The translations under genes were made by a program, and so were the position numbers. From the IMG/VR virus record IMGVR_UViG_3300031766_002224, positions 1 to 57,147 of that record: 57,147 nucleotides of DNA. One strand, given 5' to 3'. The notes under the pieces are model-generated. The model was not told the origin of the DNA. It saw only the letters and a list, made by a program, of their open reading frames with translations, and searched no databases. Shown one piece after another: positions 24,455 to 34,678 of the stretch. The DNA is from a virus. Every line of letters begins with the position of its first letter. The stretch's first letter is position 1.

Positions 24455-27400
24455 TTATTCCTTTATATAAGATGCGTGTACTTTATCATTCGAGTCTAGA
24501 TTGTAACTGAATACAATCGTGTTCCCTGACATGACATAATCGTCCGAAGAACCTGGAGCTTGGAGTACTCCGTTCACGTAGATTGTTTCCGAATTCGTCC
24601 TGATAGTAGCGCCTTCAGGTACACTTACAGGAAATCTATTAGGACTAGATGGTAGCGAATCTGTATCTGACTTTATTTCTTGTCTGGATACTATACTATC
24701 TAGTGCTGTTGAGAGTGCCGTGGCAGCGGTGGCGCCTGTATCTGCAATCGTAATCTCCTGTGTCGTGTCAACGGAAGTGCCCGGGCTTGACGCGGCAACC
24801 CCCCCTGGCTGGCCAGTGGCATGCGACAAAAAGTCAACCTTACTTTCTAGCTTTACCATCTCTATCATCGAAAAATAATCATATGGCCAGTTGTAAGAAT
24901 AATCCGAGAATATCTTCTTATCCGTATCGCTTGTCTGTATGTGGGTCACCATCTTGTCCTCATATTTCCTGACCCCTGAGTATTCCACAACGTTCTCCTC
25001 TATCTCTGATATCGAATCGTTTACAACATTAGAGTAATGAGACTCCGCTCTGTACTTAATCTTAAACACTAACCACCTAACATCTTTTTCCAGGAAATCT
25101 TCAGGTGAATCAAATACTGAATGTTTGCCTTTCAAGAACGGTGCAGAGCCTGGTGCTAGAAGGTGTGTAACATATTCCACATCGGTAGTTACGTCGTCTC
25201 TTGTCGGCTTGGAGTGTTGAGTTACTGATATCCCTTTTCCGCTACGTGGGTATACATTTTGCCAAATATCAGAAAGGTCGTCTGCTGACAGTTCCGCCTT
25301 GAACTGGAATATGTACGCCACGTGAGGATCTACACTCTTGTTTCTAACAAAGTCAAACTGTGGTGGCAAGATATACTTGTCCATCATTCTCAACTGGTAG
25401 GACGCGCAGTCAGCAGTCTCCATGCCAACTGATTCGTGAAACTTTTCATATTGTTCTTTTATGTTTTCAATTTCGCGGGCGCCGGTGGCTCCGCGAAGTG
25501 CTTGGACATACTCTTCTCTTTCTCTTTTGTTTATTTGTTGGGCGAAATCATAAAGACCTTCTTTCATCGGGAAGAACTTCATATCGCAATCGTCTGTTAA
25601 ATAATAAGGTATCGCGATGACGGCCTCACTTATAATCTTCGTCTCAGCTACTCGGCCTAATTTAACGGCTTTGAACGGCTGAGATTCCGCGGTACCATAC
25701 GTCATACTCGGACTCTGGACAGTATCCAAAAATCCCACTTCGGCAGCGAGGTTGCCAAAGGAATTCTTCGGGTCCTCTCGTGCTCCAACGACGGTTAAGA
25801 AATAACCCTTGTGAGGCGCCTCGGTTCTCAAATTTCCGTCCTGGTGCCACATACCGGTCGAAGCTGTTAAGTACGGAGTGGAAGATTGATTCGTCATTTC
25901 ATAATATGATGTCTGGAATCTATTTTTCCATGGTGAATTTGACACTTTCGACTCTTGGTTGTTAGACAGATTCAAGGCCGATGATTTTGTGTCGCCGAAA
26001 TCCAACACCGGCGTCTCCCACTTTGGGCGAATCACCCACCGATGAAGACTTGAGCCGTCGTGCACGGGCACTCGCTGGGAGTCTCCGCCAGGTGGAAGTA
26101 CAAAATTGTCAGTATATAAAAGCACGGTTTTGTCAAACTCAACGCTAGCGGACAACACCATCGCCTCTTTGTAATTACTGTTTGCGGTTGGGTTACTTGG
26201 AGATGGCATATTATAATAAGTTACGCTCATGTCATCAATTATCTCAGGTATCGTGTACTCCTTGGTTGTGGTCGGAGTAAATGTTATTTCCGCATATGGA
26301 GCAGTATTGGGGTCCAAATATGGAGCAACGTAAGGCAGATATCCGTGCGAATCAGCAGTTGTTGTCGTCGTTGTCGTTAAAAATTCTTCGTCGACAGCTT
26401 CAATGCCGCCGTCAAAAGGCACTGCTATAAGCCTAGTTCCACATTCTCCACCCGTACAGGTCGCGAGAATATATGGATAATCTGGGGTTCCGGCTGAGGA
26501 ATTGACCAAGTCCAAAGATTCAGTACCGCTATTATATGATCCGCTTATTGCTCCGTTGTGGCCAGTCGCCCCCGTAATGGCTTGCAACAGTTCAGCTGCG
26601 ACCGCGGTGCGCGTGAACATGTCTTTGACCTGCACATACACCCCCTTGGCGTCGACAGCCCAAGATGGAGAAGAGAGAGTAAAAGCGGCGCCGGTTTGTT
26701 TTGACGCGTTATCCGTAGTATCGAAATGATAGATGTGGCCGGCTTTTGACATTGATGAGTCCTCAAAGAAAATAAGCATATCGTCGAGGAGTTCATTGTT
26801 ACCCAAGTAACTAAAATCATCAAATCGATCATCAGATAGGTTTATACTTCCCGATGCGGGTGTGCCGTTGGTCAAAACGTGGGACGTCATGGTTACGTCA
26901 CCTTCATCTACTGGAGGGCCGAAGGCAGAGTGACGATCGTACATCATAGTATCGCGGTTGTGAACATAGACTCTCATTTTATACACAGTGCTCGCTTCAA
27001 GTCTCGGCTTGGCTGGTGCAGATATAATGCTTTGAAGCCTTTCCCCCTCTAAGAAGAACTTTACTGTCTCTGACGTGAAGTTGTTCGCGGCGGACCGGTA
27101 TGCTCGGAGAGAGTCTCGCTGAGTTGAAAAATTTTGTGTAAAACTAGTTGCATTGTTTTCTGATGTGTTTGTGGACTCCAAACTTCCAAACTTGGGTGCA
27201 TGGTCAACTACCCTTAGGAATTGTCGGTCTCCATACAATAAGGATGCACTTGGGTGAGGCTCGTTCTCGTATATCGTTTGACCGAAAAGCCTTTCGGGCT
27301 GGAGTAAATCGTCGAAGTCTATCCTTCTTTCTGCAGACCCGGTCAATCGTGGGATTCCTGTGTCTACAGTGTCATTAATTAGAGAGCCCGTATAGCATGT

Positions 27401-30400
27401 AGTTTCTCCAAAGGAAAAGTCGGTAAAGCTTGTAACAGGGGTTGAAACTGAATTTCCTGTACCTCCGAAGCCGGCGTAGGTAACCCTATTTATAAAACCA
27501 GTTCCGGTACCGCTTAAGAACTCCGTCGTTGGACCAAACCTTGTTTGTTGTAGTGTTAATATTTTAGTTTTTTCACTATAAGAACTTGTTATCTCTCCAT
27601 TGTGACCGTTTTCACTACCGATCGCATGTTGCAATTGTGAGACGATATCAATTAAAGCTAAACGGTCGTCGACGTCAACCAAGATAGTGGGGCTAGCGCC
27701 GCCGGCAATGAGGGCGCCGGATGAACCTGTATTATCGTTTTGAAACGAGTATATTTTTCCAGCTGTCTTTCCAGAATTCGTATAAACGACTAAATTGCTA
27801 TTATCAAAGGTCTCGTCATCAGTGATTGATGTTCCATAATAACTAAAATTCACGCTTCCCGTGTACTTTCCCGAATCTTTCATGTGCTTTTTGTATTGGT
27901 CCACACTTGACGAGAATATTGGATAATCTACTGCAAGTCCCGTTTTTATCGAATTAAATAAAACACCCGGTGCAAAGAGTGGTTTTGAAACTTGAGATTT
28001 GGCGTTCTCTATTTTTAGACGTATCGAGTCTTCGGACTGCTGCTGAGTGAGAGCTGAGTTTTGTATATAGTCCAACTCGTAAGAGCCAGTGGGCATATAA
28101 CCTCTGTCAAAAACCTCTGTCAATTGCACGGCGCGCTCGGCAGGGTAAAATCCTCTGTATGGCAGTAGTCTTTTTACCGCGGAGCATCTCATAGTGATTC
28201 TTCCAGATGAGATATCAAAATCGTTATTGTCCAGGTTATCCCGGAAGGGTTGAAAATATTTCATGAAATCAGAATTGGAATACGTCTTGAAAAACTGCTT
28301 TCCGATTGAAATCTCTCCAGATGAGCTATGATACACAGCGCCTGTTAACTGTAAAAAGTCATCCCCTATGATTGGAGGGTCGTGTCGTGAGAAATTTCCA
28401 GATGCATATATGTCTTCAATATATTGACTGATTCTAAACTCTGGCAAGAGGGAATATTCCTGGCCCACTAGCCTTGCTTCCTCTGCAAAATCATCATATT
28501 TGTTATAGAAAGGGCCCAAGGGCGCGCTGGATGTTATGTCCCATTTCGACTCCCCGGATAAATAAACATCATTTCCGGACTCTTGTGGTATTCTTCTGTT
28601 ATAAACAGGTGCGAACGGGGGTGCTCCGCGTAAAGTATTAATACCTAAGGGGAAAATACTGTAGTCGTTTTGTAAAATACCTTCACCCTTCGTGCCCTGC
28701 TCTCTAGTTGACATAAAAGAGAAGCCGTCTACGAAATAAGAAGAGGTTATGTTTGTTGGTTTGCTCGTGAACGAGCTTCTTGAGTCAAGTACCCACTTAC
28801 TAGATGTGACAAAACGTGAAGATTCTACGGATGCAGCTGTCCCTGTTGTGTTGAGGTCTATATGCTCATACGAATCGTAATAACTGTTCATGAATTCACG
28901 TTCAGAAGATACAGTAGTGGGCTTTAAAAAATACTTTCTCTGAGCATCTGTGAATACAAAATTTCCATAATTCATGTTTCCTGTGAGAATCAGATTTCTT
29001 TCTGATGATTTTGACTTCCAACCAAAAAAGTCGAATAACTCTCTGGTTCTTGCGTGCTTTGTGAATGTATTTATTTCTCTCGGATACACTGTTTCAATAT
29101 AATTGATTTCTAAGTATGTCGCGTTTGGGTTTCGATCGTTTTCCCTAATAAAATCGTTTATGATTTGAAGGTTTCCACACTCAAGAAACGGTTTCTCTTT
29201 AAATCTAATATCATCTGCCATTTCTTGATTTGCAAAACCAGTTACAATGTTTTGGGCCGGAGCCCTCATAGAAAGACTCGGCAACAATATCGTGTTCATT
29301 TTACCTTGCAGTTTTATTATGAATTCATGCGCAAATTCATCGTTAAACCACATAGCTGCGAGGCTTCTTTGTGACAAATGTCTAGGCAAAGGGCCGTCGG
29401 ATAGGAACTCTATGCCGCCTTCCGTATTGTAAGTGTGCATACTTACCGTTATAGGGTTGAACTTGCAGGTTGCCATGATTTCTTTGTAGTTCTTTACTAT
29501 TCGAGGTTTCGTTTTTGTGTTATTGTCTACTACCGTTCTCGAATAATCAAACTCCACACCTGGATACACTGACGGGAATGGAGAGTCTCCTCTAAACACA
29601 GCAGACATGGTGTTTTCTTTTCTATGGTGCATGATGATTGGGTGGTTCCCACCCCTTATTTGCTTCCAAGTTGGCCAACCATAAGGCCCTTGACGGTTAT
29701 TTATTAGCGCGTTCAAGATATATGTGCCCTTGGCCCTCTTTCCATGGGCAGAGCCAATTGGAGTGTAAGACGGGTTGTAATAAAAAGGGTAGAAATCTCC
29801 TTGAAGCTTAGGATATCCTAGATGATTTGAAGAAGAAGTGACTGGTTCAAAAATTAAATAATTTGTTCCTACAAAGTCTACACCATGCCAACCGGGTAGG
29901 GTGCTGGCTGGCGCGCCGCTAATGGTATCCTTTGGGGGCATGATACCAGCTACGTTAAAAGTATTGCTAGTGCCCAGGTCGCTGGCACTTAAAAAGCTTA
30001 TTGTTTGGCTAGATTTTACACTTCCAGATATATCAAAGTTATGCTGAAATTCTATATTTCCGTTTTTATTTAGGAACTCATATACGCTTTCATTTGCGGA
30101 TGCCGTAATCCACGAATATCCAAAATCATGATGAGGTATTTGGTGTTGTACAAAGTAGTTATCCGAAGATACAGTGGTGTGAATTGAACCTGTAAACCTT
30201 CTCAAATTTCTATTTGTTTTGTGTATTGACAACTGGGCTGACGACCCTGATCTAAACCCAAATTTCTCAGCTCGTTCGGTGGACAGAATATTATATACAT
30301 TACGAACAAGGGAATTTCGATAATTTATAGTGTCATATATAGAATATTCTTCGGCCTCCCTATCCATACCAAATGGTGCACTTGATTCAGGAGAACCTGG

Positions 30401-33400
30401 AGCGGAAAATCTGTTGACTATTACGTGCTCCCTTTTTGTTCTGGTTGGTACTTTGAAGTTTGTTGAACCAGAAATGTACTCCGATTTGTTCAGAGCGCCG
30501 GTCAATCCGGCGCCTTCATTTTCAACTAAATGATTATTATTGAGAGTCCTTCCGTTGGTCATGACTATTTCATAATCTTTTTTATAATTGCCAATAACTA
30601 GCGGGCTAATTGTAGTTTTTACATTACCCATGTGATACAGCTTGCTACCCGGGAGACCTTTGTGAAACATAGATTTGGGACCGGGTGACTGTTTAATCGT
30701 CAATAACGTGGGGGTTGCCGATATAAAATACGCCTCTGGTCGCTCACTTGAAGAGGTTATCCCAACAGCCACGTTTCGATGTGGCATGCCGCCTGCAAGG
30801 TTTCTCGGCAGAATACTTTGAATCGATGTTGGGATTTCTAAATTGTTTGTTATTTTCAGGTTATGTTTGAAGTTGCTAACGTCGTATCCTGCGGATGAAC
30901 TATAAAAGGTAAACGGCAACATCAAATCAGCGTCTCCGTCTAAATAATTATCCACATCTGAAGTATTTATTTTTGCTACATAAATCTTTTCCTTTTGAGG
31001 GTTTATAACATCGTCGCACTTTCGAAACTCGTAAATATCATCCGACTTTACAGTTATCTCTTTTCCTGTGTTTATTATCTTATACAGATCTTCTATCTTG
31101 TTTGCCTTTCTGTTGTGACCTAAGACTATAAAATCCTGTCTATCGACAGCGTGTTTGTACGGCTTGGTCAAATTCCTCAGAACATATGTCGAGCCGGTGA
31201 CTTTGGTTGTTAATACCTTTTGAAGAGGGTCCCTCTCAGCGCTTTGTTCTTTTCGGTCGCTTTGCCACAAACAGTTTTTATCCTCGTCTGATGAATAATG
31301 TCCATGCTCCCAGTCATATAGTAATTCGTTAATCGATAGAAGGCGTGCCTCAAGATTAGGTTCTTTTCTTTCTAGTCTGTTGTATTTGTGGTCGTATTTG
31401 TTTCTTTCCAGGGCATGTGATTCTACAACGTTTTCTATCCCAACATTCGAAAAAGAAGATGCAGGAATCATCTGTTCTAACAAAACACCTATTGCAGAAT
31501 CCATCCATCTATAATAGCTGACGTACCTCTCGAAATCAACATCGTTCAAAACACTAGAAAAATAGTCCTCTCTCAGGTGATTCAGGAGTTTGTATTCTCT
31601 TCTGTATTTATTTACCGGTTCGCCTATTATGTTGTTGTACGCTTTCGCGCCCGCTAAGAAATCATACATATCTCGTGAGATTGCTTGATAGACACTCTTT
31701 TCGAAGGAGAAAATCCGCGCCTCAGAACGAGAAGCTAGGTTTAACTTTTCGTGGGCGGCGTTTTTTATCTCTATTTCGTCAACGCCCTTGAAACTAGCCA
31801 CTGGAGTGGTTCGAACTATTGGAATATGCTCTTCTTGAACTATCTTAGGAAACTTAGCAGTGAACCCCATTGACTTAAAATTGTACTTTTGGCCAGAGGT
31901 GGCACCATCGGATGAAATACGGTCTGCCGACCCAGATGTTTCATCCAGAACTAGAAAAGGAGTCGCGTCTATAGGCGGGTCGACTGCAGCGAACTGGGTT
32001 CTAAAAATGATAGAAGAGTGACAGTGGTTTCCTGACTTATCGCTATCGTAATGAGGCCGATTCGTACCATAAGTTAGGGGATTTTTGGAGCGCTGCTGCA
32101 GTTCTTCACTTGTGAGCGAGCTGTTCCAAGCGCTAAAGTTGAGTATTCCCGCGTCAGATTTGTTGAGAACTGCGCCGGTTACATTTGTTCTATTTGCTCC
32201 GAGAAAGACGGTTTTGTTCGACTCGTTAAATTGTTCATATTTCGTCTTACTTATGGGCGAGGTAATCGAAAAAGAGTTCACCAAAGTGTCAAGTAAATAG
32301 TTGTACCCAGAGAAAACTAATTGGTATGATTCTTCGCCTAAATCTATGAATGGCTCACTAGTAGATTTCACAACCCTAACCCCTATGTTCCATCTGGAGT
32401 TGTCGTATACTTTATTGATATAGGGGCTACTAATCGAGGACGTAACAAGCGAAGAATTTGACTCCAAAACAAATCTAGATTTTTCCGAATCCAGTGACTT
32501 TTTTTCTGAAAATACAGTTATATTCGCTCTGTCTGGCGTTGTTACGGTAGTGTCATTTTTCGTTTCAGATACTTCTCTTATTCCAAACAGTGAACATTTA
32601 GTACTCTGGAATTCTGAAACTTCTAAGGCAGGAAATAAGAAGGAGCCTTCAAACGTGTACTCGGTATTTGTCGAGCCTGAGTCATTAGGAATAAAAGTTG
32701 ACTCGTCCGAAAGAGATGAAGACATGAAAAGTGTAGCTTCTGTGTTGTGCACAAAATTCAAAGAATTTATTCTTGAAATATATTCTTCTTCTTTTTCTTT
32801 GTTTAAATATATTTCGGAGTTCGGGCGCAAAAACATGTCTGTCAAATCAGTACTATCTATTCCCGATATGGAATATACACTTTTTATTGACGAATATGTA
32901 CCTTTCCTCTTCATTAGGTTATCCGCTTCTACTGCACACCTTTGGGCAAAAGCCTGTCGGACCTCAGTCATGGTTTCTGTGTGTCTAAGGTTTTCTGTTA
33001 TAGCCTCTACTGAATCTGTTATGTTATCCGCTTTTTGAAAAAACGAAGCATATATGAGGCCAATGTTTGTTGCGGCTTGCTCAGAGCGACCTGCTTTAAA
33101 TCCGTTTGTGACTGCGTTATCGATGTCAGTGTCGGTGCACCCTATGAAAATATTGTTACTGTAATTTATTGAGCCCGTACTGTTTATGTCTTCGGTGGTT
33201 ATAATCTGATTTGTTTCTTGATAGTTCGGTATTAGGTCTGTCCTTGTTGAGTCTAGGAATATTTTTATTTCATCAAACTCGCTCGACATCAAATGCAGCA
33301 AAACTTCAAACTCAGTCGCAGTTGAAGACTCCTGCATTCCCTCGCGGGCCCATTCGGGTACAAACCTACGCAGCATGCTTTGGTTTTCACTGTCGTGAGT

Positions 33401-34678
33401 TTCACCTAGACTCTTCAGCTCCTTGGTCAGGGTCTGCACGTCGGTGTGCGCATAATCCAATATAGGGTCTCCAGGTTCGGTGTTTTGGGAGTATTCTGAC
33501 AAAGTTATTGCCGATGTTGGGACGCGAGAGGTAGTGGTATAATTCTTTATTCTACCCACTACATCATTGCCAGAGTGGTCTATGACTAAGCTATCCGCGG
33601 TGGGGACACCGACCGGAGCTTTGTTAAATCTGTAACTTAGTCCTAATCTGTTATCATATTCTATGTTTGAGTGGTCACTTGCATAAATTTTCTTATCGAA
33701 GAATCTTGTTATTTGCTTTGATGATCTGGAACCCTTCCAGAATCTAAAATTGTCAATAGAGCCCGAGAAGTCTCCACTCGCAGAGCCGTGGGCTGCGGCG
33801 ATGGTACCGCCCATATAACTATCTACAACTGGCATTGGACCTGCAGAAACAGTCTGAGAGGAGTCAACTTGGCCGTCCACGTACGTTTTGATGTAGAGGG
33901 TTGAATCACTGTGCCATATTTTGAAAGCGTAGTGGTGCCACTTTGAATCTCCGACCGATGACGTTGTTAGTGTTGACGAACCGATGCGCAGATTTGCAGA
34001 ACCAGAGGAGCCCACGTCATAAGTTAGTCGAAACGGACTACCAGAAGAAGCCGAAAGATACATTTTTATTTGTGCAGAAGTGGTAGTTGAAAGTTTCCCA
34101 GGGTAGGAACCAATGTCGAATATCGTCTCGACTGGATTTAAGTCCTTATTGAAGCCATCTTTCTTCATCCAAAACTCTATAGTGTTCCCCTTGACCGGGT
34201 CAATGCGCAAACCAGTTTGTTTGTGGGTAGCCTTTCCTACAAACTCTGCTTCTGGAATCTTGTTAGGGCCCGAATAGAATTGCACATATTGGCTGTAGTT
34301 GCCCTCGAAGTTGCCCACACTGTTTGGCCAAAATTGCTTATATAAAGACAAATCTACGACGGAGCCCGAGCGGTGCCATTCGATTACTTCTTCTCTTGTT
34401 CCATCGAACGGGTAATAATTGATAATGTTATGAGATGCATCATGATAGTATTGCTGCGCACTGCCAAAAAAAGCAAACTGATCTGGTCTTTTTATTTTTA
34501 CAGAGGGTCGATACGTTTTTGAAAATTTATCGTAAACTTTAGCTAAAGAGTCCGAGTCTAGATCTTTAGATACAACTCCGCCGGCTTCATTAACTGAATG
34601 TACTCTAGTCTGCTCCAAGAACTCTTGTTTTCTTTTGCTTACTTTTAATTTCTGAGGTTTGTTACTGTTATCTGTCAT
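24455..34678 (-). CDS. Giant 3407-residue tail/fibre protein with LamG-like domain
   Basis: A single uninterrupted 10.2-kb frame. Residues about 155-330 form a LamG/concanavalin-like lectin domain: N-T-I-E-F-W-M-K-K, then D-S-K-W-H-H-Y-A-F-K, Y-V-D-G-Q-V-D and F-S-G-S-I-D-N-F-R-F-W. Such domains bind glycans or proteins and occur in phage fibres. Two copies of an 90-110-residue module (about 2293-2386 and 2624-2736) each contain G-H-N-G-x-I-x-x-S-Y. A seven-threonine linker follows the second copy. The C-terminus (I-Y-V-N-G-V-L-Q-A-P-G) resembles a fibre-tip fold. The ATG overlaps the upstream stop (TAATG). It probably forms long host-contact fibres or a large baseplate appendage; receptor binding is inferred from the lectin domain. 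Confidence 0.88.
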   Translation of the reverse strand: MTDNSNKPQKLKVSKRKQEFLEQTRVHSVNEAGGVVSKDLDSDSLAKVYDKFSKTYRPSVKIKRPDQFAFFGSAQQYYHDASHNIINYYPFDGTREEVIEWHRSGSVVDLSLYKQFWPNSVGNFEGNYSQYVQFYSGPNKIPEAEFVGKATHKQTGLRIDPVKGNTIEFWMKKDGFNKDLNPVETIFDIGSYPGKLSTTTSAQIKMYLSASSGSPFRLTYDVGSSGSANLRIGSSTLTTSSVGDSKWHHYAFKIWHSDSTLYIKTYVDGQVDSSQTVSAGPMPVVDSYMGGTIAAAHGSASGDFSGSIDNFRFWKGSRSSKQITRFFDKKIYASDHSNIEYDNRLGLSYRFNKAPVGVPTADSLVIDHSGNDVVGRIKNYTTTSRVPTSAITLSEYSQNTEPGDPILDYAHTDVQTLTKELKSLGETHDSENQSMLRRFVPEWAREGMQESSTATEFEVLLHLMSSEFDEIKIFLDSTRTDLIPNYQETNQIITTEDINSTGSINYSNNIFIGCTDTDIDNAVTNGFKAGRSEQAATNIGLIYASFFQKADNITDSVEAITENLRHTETMTEVRQAFAQRCAVEADNLMKRKGTYSSIKSVYSISGIDSTDLTDMFLRPNSEIYLNKEKEEEYISRINSLNFVHNTEATLFMSSSLSDESTFIPNDSGSTNTEYTFEGSFLFPALEVSEFQSTKCSLFGIREVSETKNDTTVTTPDRANITVFSEKKSLDSEKSRFVLESNSSLVTSSISSPYINKVYDNSRWNIGVRVVKSTSEPFIDLGEESYQLVFSGYNYLLDTLVNSFSITSPISKTKYEQFNESNKTVFLGANRTNVTGAVLNKSDAGILNFSAWNSSLTSEELQQRSKNPLTYGTNRPHYDSDKSGNHCHSSIIFRTQFAAVDPPIDATPFLVLDETSGSADRISSDGATSGQKYNFKSMGFTAKFPKIVQEEHIPIVRTTPVASFKGVDEIEIKNAAHEKLNLASRSEARIFSFEKSVYQAISRDMYDFLAGAKAYNNIIGEPVNKYRREYKLLNHLREDYFSSVLNDVDFERYVSYYRWMDSAIGVLLEQMIPASSFSNVGIENVVESHALERNKYDHKYNRLERKEPNLEARLLSINELLYDWEHGHYSSDEDKNCLWQSDRKEQSAERDPLQKVLTTKVTGSTYVLRNLTKPYKHAVDRQDFIVLGHNRKANKIEDLYKIINTGKEITVKSDDIYEFRKCDDVINPQKEKIYVAKINTSDVDNYLDGDADLMLPFTFYSSSAGYDVSNFKHNLKITNNLEIPTSIQSILPRNLAGGMPHRNVAVGITSSSERPEAYFISATPTLLTIKQSPGPKSMFHKGLPGSKLYHMGNVKTTISPLVIGNYKKDYEIVMTNGRTLNNNHLVENEGAGLTGALNKSEYISGSTNFKVPTRTKREHVIVNRFSAPGSPESSAPFGMDREAEEYSIYDTINYRNSLVRNVYNILSTERAEKFGFRSGSSAQLSIHKTNRNLRRFTGSIHTTVSSDNYFVQHQIPHHDFGYSWITASANESVYEFLNKNGNIEFQHNFDISGSVKSSQTISFLSASDLGTSNTFNVAGIMPPKDTISGAPASTLPGWHGVDFVGTNYLIFEPVTSSSNHLGYPKLQGDFYPFYYNPSYTPIGSAHGKRAKGTYILNALINNRQGPYGWPTWKQIRGGNHPIIMHHRKENTMSAVFRGDSPFPSVYPGVEFDYSRTVVDNNTKTKPRIVKNYKEIMATCKFNPITVSMHTYNTEGGIEFLSDGPLPRHLSQRSLAAMWFNDEFAHEFIIKLQGKMNTILLPSLSMRAPAQNIVTGFANQEMADDIRFKEKPFLECGNLQIINDFIRENDRNPNATYLEINYIETVYPREINTFTKHARTRELFDFFGWKSKSSERNLILTGNMNYGNFVFTDAQRKYFLKPTTVSSEREFMNSYYDSYEHIDLNTTGTAASVESSRFVTSSKWVLDSRSSFTSKPTNITSSYFVDGFSFMSTREQGTKGEGILQNDYSIFPLGINTLRGAPPFAPVYNRRIPQESGNDVYLSGESKWDITSSAPLGPFYNKYDDFAEEARLVGQEYSLLPEFRISQYIEDIYASGNFSRHDPPIIGDDFLQLTGAVYHSSSGEISIGKQFFKTYSNSDFMKYFQPFRDNLDNNDFDISSGRITMRCSAVKRLLPYRGFYPAERAVQLTEVFDRGYMPTGSYELDYIQNSALTQQQSEDSIRLKIENAKSQVSKPLFAPGVLFNSIKTGLAVDYPIFSSSVDQYKKHMKDSGKYTGSVNFSYYGTSITDDETFDNSNLVVYTNSGKTAGKIYSFQNDNTGSSGALIAGGASPTILVDVDDRLALIDIVSQLQHAIGSENGHNGEITSSYSEKTKILTLQQTRFGPTTEFLSGTGTGFINRVTYAGFGGTGNSVSTPVTSFTDFSFGETTCYTGSLINDTVDTGIPRLTGSAERRIDFDDLLQPERLFGQTIYENEPHPSASLLYGDRQFLRVVDHAPKFGSLESTNTSENNATSFTQNFSTQRDSLRAYRSAANNFTSETVKFFLEGERLQSIISAPAKPRLEASTVYKMRVYVHNRDTMMYDRHSAFGPPVDEGDVTMTSHVLTNGTPASGSINLSDDRFDDFSYLGNNELLDDMLIFFEDSSMSKAGHIYHFDTTDNASKQTGAAFTLSSPSWAVDAKGVYVQVKDMFTRTAVAAELLQAITGATGHNGAISGSYNSGTESLDLVNSSAGTPDYPYILATCTGGECGTRLIAVPFDGGIEAVDEEFLTTTTTTTADSHGYLPYVAPYLDPNTAPYAEITFTPTTTKEYTIPEIIDDMSVTYYNMPSPSNPTANSNYKEAMVLSASVEFDKTVLLYTDNFVLPPGGDSQRVPVHDGSSLHRWVIRPKWETPVLDFGDTKSSALNLSNNQESKVSNSPWKNRFQTSYYEMTNQSSTPYLTASTGMWHQDGNLRTEAPHKGYFLTVVGAREDPKNSFGNLAAEVGFLDTVQSPSMTYGTAESQPFKAVKLGRVAETKIISEAVIAIPYYLTDDCDMKFFPMKEGLYDFAQQINKREREEYVQALRGATGAREIENIKEQYEKFHESVGMETADCASYQLRMMDKYILPPQFDFVRNKSVDPHVAYIFQFKAELSADDLSDIWQNVYPRSGKGISVTQHSKPTRDDVTTDVEYVTHLLAPGSAPFLKGKHSVFDSPEDFLEKDVRWLVFKIKYRAESHYSNVVNDSISEIEENVVEYSGVRKYEDKMVTHIQTSDTDKKIFSDYSYNWPYDYFSMIEMVKLESKVDFLSHATGQPGGVAASSPGTSVDTTQEITIADTGATAATALSTALDSIVSRQEIKSDTDSLPSSPNRFPVSVPEGATIRTNSETIYVNGVLQAPGSSDDYVMSGNTIVFSYNLDSNDKVHASYIKE
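26471..26805 (-). repeat. Duplicated module, copy 2, inside the 3407-residue protein
   Basis: Codes for about residues 2624-2736. It contains K-A-G-H-I-Y-H-F, T-G-A-A-F, V-Y-V-Q-V-K-D, L-L-Q-A-I-T-G-A-T-G-H-N-G-A-I and S-G-S-Y-N-S-G-T. The same order of elements is seen in copy 1 about 330 residues earlier. The DNA differs, so the duplication is old. Limits are approximate. Confidence 0.65.
27521..27800 (-). repeat. Duplicated module, copy 1, inside the 3407-residue protein
   Basis: Codes for about residues 2293-2386. It contains T-A-G-K-I-Y-S-F, S-G-A-L-I, I-L-V-D-V-D-D-R, L-Q-H-A-I-G-S-E-N-G-H-N-G-E-I and T-S-S-Y-S-E-K-T followed by L-T-L-Q-Q-T. The alternating strand-helix pattern fits a small alpha/beta surface module common in phage appendage proteins. 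Limits are approximate. Confidence 0.65.

Noticed and set aside
27485-27500. TATTTATA-like match to the T4 late promoter
   Set aside because: It lies inside the coding region of the giant gene far from any start, so it is most likely codon-driven.
32550-33038. Plus-strand ORF (162 codons) inside the giant fibre gene
   Set aside because: It is wholly antisense to the 3407-residue frame and has no ribosome site or domain.
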